From: Nitrospira defluvii
GTDB taxonomy: Bacteria; Nitrospirota; Nitrospiria; Nitrospirales; Nitrospiraceae
NCBI GenBank assembly: GCA_016199015.1
Contig: JACQHN010000444.1
Span: forward strand, 1-7,598
Reading direction: 5' to 3'
Length of the DNA stretch: 7,598 bases
The stretch's first letter is position 1, and each line of letters starts with the position of its first letter. Shown in pieces: positions 1-7,598 of this stretch. The notes under the pieces were generated by a model. It searched no databases. It was given only the letters and a program-made list of their open reading frames with translations, and had not been told where the DNA came from. A program made the translations under genes and the position numbers.

Positions 1-737
1 CCGGCGCGGATGTACTCCTTTGTTCGTATGACCATTTTCTCGAAGTCGGCCTTGTTCATGTTGGGCGTAAAGGTGATGGGCTTGCGGCGCCGTTTTTGAC
101 GGGGCTGCCGCACCGGCCGTTTCAAGCGCGCGATCATCTTTTCGATTCGCGCGGTGGCATGGCGGTAGGCGTCGCGTATATCGCGTTCTTTCGTCGATTC
201 GACATAGGCGTTGGCGACCACCTTGATCTTCTGCGACACATTGTCGAAAATCAGCAACGTATCGGTCAGCAAAAACGCGAAGTCCGGCATCCCGAGGCTG
301 TCCTTGCGCAGGGTTGGGAGGTCCTCGAACGTCCGCAACATGTCGTAGCTGAAATAGCCGACGGCTCCCCCGACAAACCGGGGCAGTCCCGGCACCGTCA
401 CCGGCCGATATTCCTCCATCATTTCGCGCAGACGATCCAGCGGGTTACCGCGACTTTGAACCCGCAGGCTTTTCTTCCCGCGAGTCAACCGCAGATCACC
501 CTTCTCTTCATGCATGACCGCCGAAGACCCACTCCCCAGAAAAGAATAACGCGCCCAGTTTTCTCCGCCGGCGACGCTTTCCAAGAGATAGGCTGTCGGC
601 CCATGGTCGATTTTAGCGAACGCCGACACAGGCGTTTCATAATCCGCCAAAATCTCCCGGTACAGCGGAATCAGGTTGCCTTCCGCCGCCAGGGCACGAA
701 ACTCATCCAGCGTGAGTGAATACTGAGGCTTGTTCAT
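1..737 (-). CDS. trpE: Anthranilate synthase component I (TrpE), N-terminal 245 residues; runs off left edge
   Basis: TrpE converts chorismate and an ammonia donor (glutamine via TrpG) into anthranilate, the first committed step of tryptophan synthesis in the cytoplasm. The visible part covers the Anth_synt_I_N domain and the first residues of the chorismate-binding domain. Recognisable motifs are YLLESVAGGENWARYSFLG at about residues 50-68, which includes the LLES element of the tryptophan feedback site, and the family hallmark PRFVGGAVGYFSYD around residues 120-133. The fragment ends in FEKMVIRTKEYIRA, which in TrpE immediately precedes the GD(I/V)FQ motif, so the catalytic domain lies outside the window. 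The ATG at 737 is the only good start. It lies 20 bp after the lipoprotein stop codon and has no clear Shine-Dalgarno, so it is probably read from the lipoprotein transcript. No tryptophan-rich leader peptide or attenuator is visible in the 20-bp gap. The basic stretch at about 211-221 (RQPRQKRRRKP) is a linker between the two domains. Confidence 0.95.
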   Translation of the reverse strand, partial: MNKPQYSLTLDEFRALAAEGNLIPLYREILADYETPVSAFAKIDHGPTAYLLESVAGGENWARYSFLGSGSSAVMHEEKGDLRLTRGKKSLRVQSRGNPLDRLREMMEEYRPVTVPGLPRFVGGAVGYFSYDMLRTFEDLPTLRKDSLGMPDFAFLLTDTLLIFDNVSQKIKVVANAYVESTKERDIRDAYRHATARIEKMIARLKRPVRQPRQKRRRKPITFTPNMNKADFEKMVIRTKEYIRA

Positions 738-757
738 ACCGTCACAGACAGCGAGAG

Positions 758-1444
758 TTACGGTTGGCTGACGATCAACTTCTGCCCTACGCTGATGCTG
801 TCTTTCGTCAAATTGTTCCACTTGCGCAATTTATCGAGACCGACATGGTATTTCTGACCGATGCGATACAAGGTTTCGCCGGAGCGCACCGTATGGGTAT
901 TGCTGGCCTCGGAGGAGGGATCGGCGCCGAAGGCATCCAGTGCTGTCTGGTCGAGGCCGGGCGCATCCTTGGCCGCATCCATCTTCAACTCCGATGACAC
1001 ATCGGTTTTCAACGCCTCATCGACCGCCGATGAAAAATCTCTCTTCGGTGCCGGCACGACCTTTTTCGCCTTGGACGGAATCGTGGTCAGGCGCTTCATG
1101 TCTTCGTGCGCCCGCTTTTCCAGCAGCGTGGCTTCCTTCATCGCCTGGGCCTCTTCCTGAATCTGAGCCGCCTGCTGACGTACCGCTTCCACCTGGGCGC
1201 CGAGTTCTCGATTGCGCGCTTCGTACTCGCCGAGTTCGCGCTTGGTTCGTTTGACTTCACTGTCGAGTTCCGAACTTCTCTTTTCTTCCTGCGCCAGGAG
1301 ACGCTGAAAGTTCAGACTGCGCGCCTTCTCGGCTTCGTATTTCTCCGACATCACGCATCCGCTCAGGGCCAGGCTGCCCAGTACGAGCAACCCGATGGGA
1401 ACCCCTGCTGCGCGTCTCATCCGTCCGTTACGCTCGCTCATCAT
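758..1444 (-). CDS. Probable lipoprotein with coiled coil and C-terminal LysM domain
   Basis: A 228-residue exported protein. The N-terminus has basic residues, a hydrophobic stretch ([13 protein letters not shown]) and a lipobox LSGC with the lipidated cysteine at position 30. Residue +2 is valine, so there is no Asp inner-membrane retention signal and outer-membrane placement is plausible. Residues about 33-118 are rich in Glu, Lys, Arg, Gln and Ala in a heptad-like pattern and should form a long coiled coil. A low-complexity Lys/Ala/Asp linker follows. Residues about 184-228 are a LysM domain ([16 protein letters not shown]... to [13 protein letters not shown]), the usual peptidoglycan-binding module. 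The role is therefore probably a lipid-anchored peptidoglycan-binding or envelope-spacing protein; no enzyme domain is seen. Two ATG codons are adjacent (1444 and 1441); the second has the better spacing (7 bases) from AAGGAG. It precedes trpE by 20 bp with no functional link to tryptophan synthesis that I can see. Confidence 0.9.
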   Translation of the reverse strand: MMSERNGRMRRAAGVPIGLLVLGSLALSGCVMSEKYEAEKARSLNFQRLLAQEEKRSSELDSEVKRTKRELGEYEARNRELGAQVEAVRQQAAQIQEEAQAMKEATLLEKRAHEDMKRLTTIPSKAKKVVPAPKRDFSSAVDEALKTDVSSELKMDAAKDAPGLDQTALDAFGADPSSEASNTHTVRSGETLYRIGQKYHVGLDKLRKWNNLTKDSISVGQKLIVSQP

Positions 1445-1473
1445 GTCGCTCCTTGGTTGCTGCCGATATCCAT
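1441..1473 (-). CDS. Possible 10-codon upstream ORF overlapping the lipoprotein start
   Basis: Minus-strand ATG at 1473 opens a short frame encoding [10 protein letters not shown]. Its TGA stop (1443-1441) overlaps the lipoprotein start in an ATGA arrangement. A weak GGAAG lies 6 bases before its ATG. If translated it would deliver ribosomes directly onto the lipoprotein start. Its codons also contain the AAGGAG of the main gene, so the frame may be accidental. There are no rare-codon or aromatic runs that would suggest a classical attenuator peptide. Confidence 0.2.
   Translation of the reverse strand: MDIGSNQGAT
1449..1454 (-). promoter_or_regulatory. Ribosome binding site of the LysM lipoprotein gene
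   Basis: AAGGAG on the minus strand lies 4 bases before the first ATG (1444) and 7 bases before the second ATG (1441). The 7-base spacing is nearer the optimum, so the mature reading may begin one codon later than the longest form. It is the only strong Shine-Dalgarno sequence among the gene starts visible in the window. Confidence 0.75.
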
Positions 1474-1549
1474 GGGACGCTTCCGAATGCGATCAAGACG
1501 ACGATCTCGTGGTTCGTCCGCTTCGCCTTCGCGGCCTGCGAAAGTGGTA

Positions 1550-1578
1550 AGAATACGGTCCAAGGCAGCGAAAGTCAA
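1550..1578 (-). promoter_or_regulatory. Sigma70-type promoter for the LysM lipoprotein-trpE transcript
   Basis: On the minus strand a -35 box TTGACT (1578-1573) and a -10 box TATTCT (1555-1550) are separated by exactly 17 bases; each box matches consensus at five or four of six positions respectively. Transcription would start near 1543, giving a leader of about 100 bases before the lipoprotein ATG. A short dyad (TTCGC, five bases, GCGAA, at 1528-1542) lies at the predicted start of the transcript and could be an operator or a 5' hairpin; this is inference. No second promoter is evident ahead of trpE. Confidence 0.6.
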
Positions 1579-1684
1579 AGTGAAATGGGCCGGGTCTTCG
1601 TTTGACCCTCTCCCCCCCCCTATGCTACCGTTCGTGCGAGATTTCCGATCCGCTTATTCTATCCAATCGGCAACCAGAAAGACC

Positions 1685-2637
1685 ATGTCACCCAGGGCAC
1701 AACCGGCCGCTTCCCGAACCCTCACCATTGAGGGCATCACCCTTCACCTGGCGCAACCCATGACGATGGGTCAGGAGTGGATTGGGAACCGGGAAATTCT
1801 CAAACAGCTGTTGGCCTGCTGGCTGGTCATCGATGAACGCGACCTGCCCCTGTCTCCGCGGATCACCGGCCAACCTGGTATCGGCAAGACCACCTTGGCG
1901 ATGGCGGGAGCCCGCGAGCGGAAGCAGAACGTGTATGTCTTTCAGTGCACGGCGGACACGCGCCCCGAAGACCTCCTGATCACGCCCGTATTGGCTGAAT
2001 CCGGCACCATCAGCTACCATGCCTCCCCGTTGATCACCGCGGTCCTCACAGGCAGCATCTGCGTGCTGGACGAGGGCAACCGCATGAATGAAAAAAGCTG
2101 GGCCTCCCTCGCCCCGCTGCTGGATCACCGACGTTGCGTGGAATCGATCATCGCGGGAATCATTATAAGGGCCCATGCGGATTTTCGTTGCTGCGTCACG
2201 ATGAACGAAGATGCCTCGACCTATGAGGTACCCGACTATATCCTGTCACGCTTGCAGCCGACGCTGGGCGTGGGATTCCCGGCGCGGGAAGACGAATTGG
2301 CGATTCTGCGCTACCATCTGCCCTTCGCTCCGGCGGAGATGCTGGCCATGACCGTCGAGTTTCTTCAGGAGGCGCATCAACTCAGTCTCGATTATTCGGT
2401 GCGTGACGGCATCCACCTGCTGCAATACGCTCTCAAACGTCGAGCCCAGGATCCGGCTGACCCGCTCTCGGTCGATGCCGCCTGGCGGGAATCCCTCATC
2501 AAGGTCCTCGGCGAGGAGGCGCTCGACCTGCCGACTCAATCACGCCGGCGCAAACGCGCATTGGGCGATCAAGCCTTGCCGCAAGGCTTGGGCGATTTTT
2601 TCTTCGAAAGCGACGACCCTCTCCATCCCGGCCGATA

Positions 2638-2638
<1 letters not shown>
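1685..2638 (+). CDS. MoxR-family AAA+ ATPase
   Basis: A 317-residue cytoplasmic ATPase of the MoxR/AAA_5 type, the class that remodels or activates partner proteins and usually sits beside the gene of its partner. Visible motifs in order: Walker [10 protein letters not shown] at 62-70; Walker B ICVLDE at 125-130, continuing as GNRM where MoxR proteins typically have INRA; sensor 1 in FRCCVTMNE with Asn174; the arginine-finger region [10 protein letters not shown] with Arg189; and YSVRDG at 237-242 as the likely sensor 2 arginine (Arg240). Residues from about 197 form the C-terminal lid. The start at ATG 1685 is chosen because homology-like sequence begins just after it; an in-frame ATG at 1622 would add 21 unlikely residues. 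The upstream AGAAAGA is a weak ribosome site. The stop overlaps the start of the next gene by one base (TAATG), so the two proteins are probably made together and function together. The cellular role is unknown. Confidence 0.88.
2561..2601 (+). repeat. Intragenic inverted repeat inside a direct repeat, followed by a T6 run
   Basis: A perfect inverted repeat, AAGCCTTGC (2571-2579) and GCAAGGCTT (2581-2589) around a single C, is bracketed by two copies of the 9-base direct repeat TTGGGCGAT (2561-2569 and 2588-2596). Six T residues follow at 2596-2601. It lies in the last codons of the ATPase gene (residues 293-305, [13 protein letters not shown]), about 35 bases before the stop. The hairpin plus T-run resembles an intrinsic terminator or attenuator, but the 6-base gap between stem and T-run is longer than usual, so at most partial termination is expected. 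Confidence 0.55.

Positions 2639-7598
<4,960 letters not shown>

Larger units (their letters stand above)
1445..1684. promoter_or_regulatory. Divergent intergenic region with C9 tract and weak plus-strand promoter candidates
   Basis: This 240-bp region separates the minus-strand lipoprotein-trpE unit from the plus-strand ATPase operon and is the only place where both can be driven. The minus-strand promoter is clear and listed separately. On the plus strand no box pair is convincing. One candidate is TATTCT at 1655-1660 with a poor TTCGTG 18 bases upstream. Another is TTGACC (1602-1607) and TATGCT (1621-1626) separated by only 13 bases, including a run of nine cytosines (1612-1620). A small inverted repeat, GGGTC (1592-1596) and GACCC (1604-1608) with a 7-base loop, overlaps that -35-like element and may be an operator. 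The reading frame of the ATPase stays open through this region, but the implied residues look unlike an ATPase N-terminus. Confidence 0.5.

Noticed and set aside
96..719. 207-codon plus-strand frame
   Set aside because: It is the antisense shadow of trpE, whose motifs are unmistakable on the minus strand.
1106..1684. Open frame extending the ATPase gene upstream by 193 codons
   Set aside because: It runs antisense through the LysM lipoprotein gene and the promoter region, and its residues show no AAA+ character. The domain begins after the ATG at 1685.

Overview
The window reads as chromosomal DNA of a GC-rich bacterium. The gene styles (a LysM lipoprotein directly ahead of trpE, a NAD+-dependent ligase, a CNNM/CorC-type membrane protein) would fit Nitrospira or another Nitrospirota. 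That assignment is inferred from protein style only, because there is no rRNA or other firm marker. No mobile element, tRNA, rRNA or CRISPR array is visible. Coding density is very high, and the only sizeable gene-free stretch is a 240-bp divergent intergenic region at 1445-1684.

Left arm, minus strand (1-1444): a probable lipoprotein with a coiled coil and a C-terminal LysM domain is followed after 20 bp by the start of trpE (anthranilate synthase component I), which runs off the left edge. A well-formed sigma70-type promoter (TTGACT, 17 bp, TATTCT) lies about 100 bp upstream of the lipoprotein gene and probably drives both genes.

Centre, plus strand (1685-6556): three tightly packed genes. 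The first encodes a MoxR-type AAA+ ATPase. The second overlaps it by one base (TAATG) and encodes a 632-residue protein of no family I can name with certainty. Its N-terminal half follows the fold order of the TraB/ChaN-like domain found in DUF5682 proteins, which are known partners of MoxR ATPases. Its C-terminal half is a distinct, conserved-looking domain of unknown function. The third gene, 7 bp later, is ligA, complete with all usual domains. The MoxR-partner pair is the most interesting part of the window: a compact two-component ATPase system with no von Willebrand A protein in view, apparently co-transcribed with the replicative/repair DNA ligase. Two perfect inverted repeats lie inside the coding sequence on either side of the junction between the pair.

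Right arm, minus strand (6531-7598): the C-terminal 355 residues of a CNNM/CorC-type membrane protein (end of the membrane domain, two CBS domains, CorC/HlyC domain). Its last codons overlap the end of ligA by 26 bp in convergent orientation; its start lies beyond the right edge.
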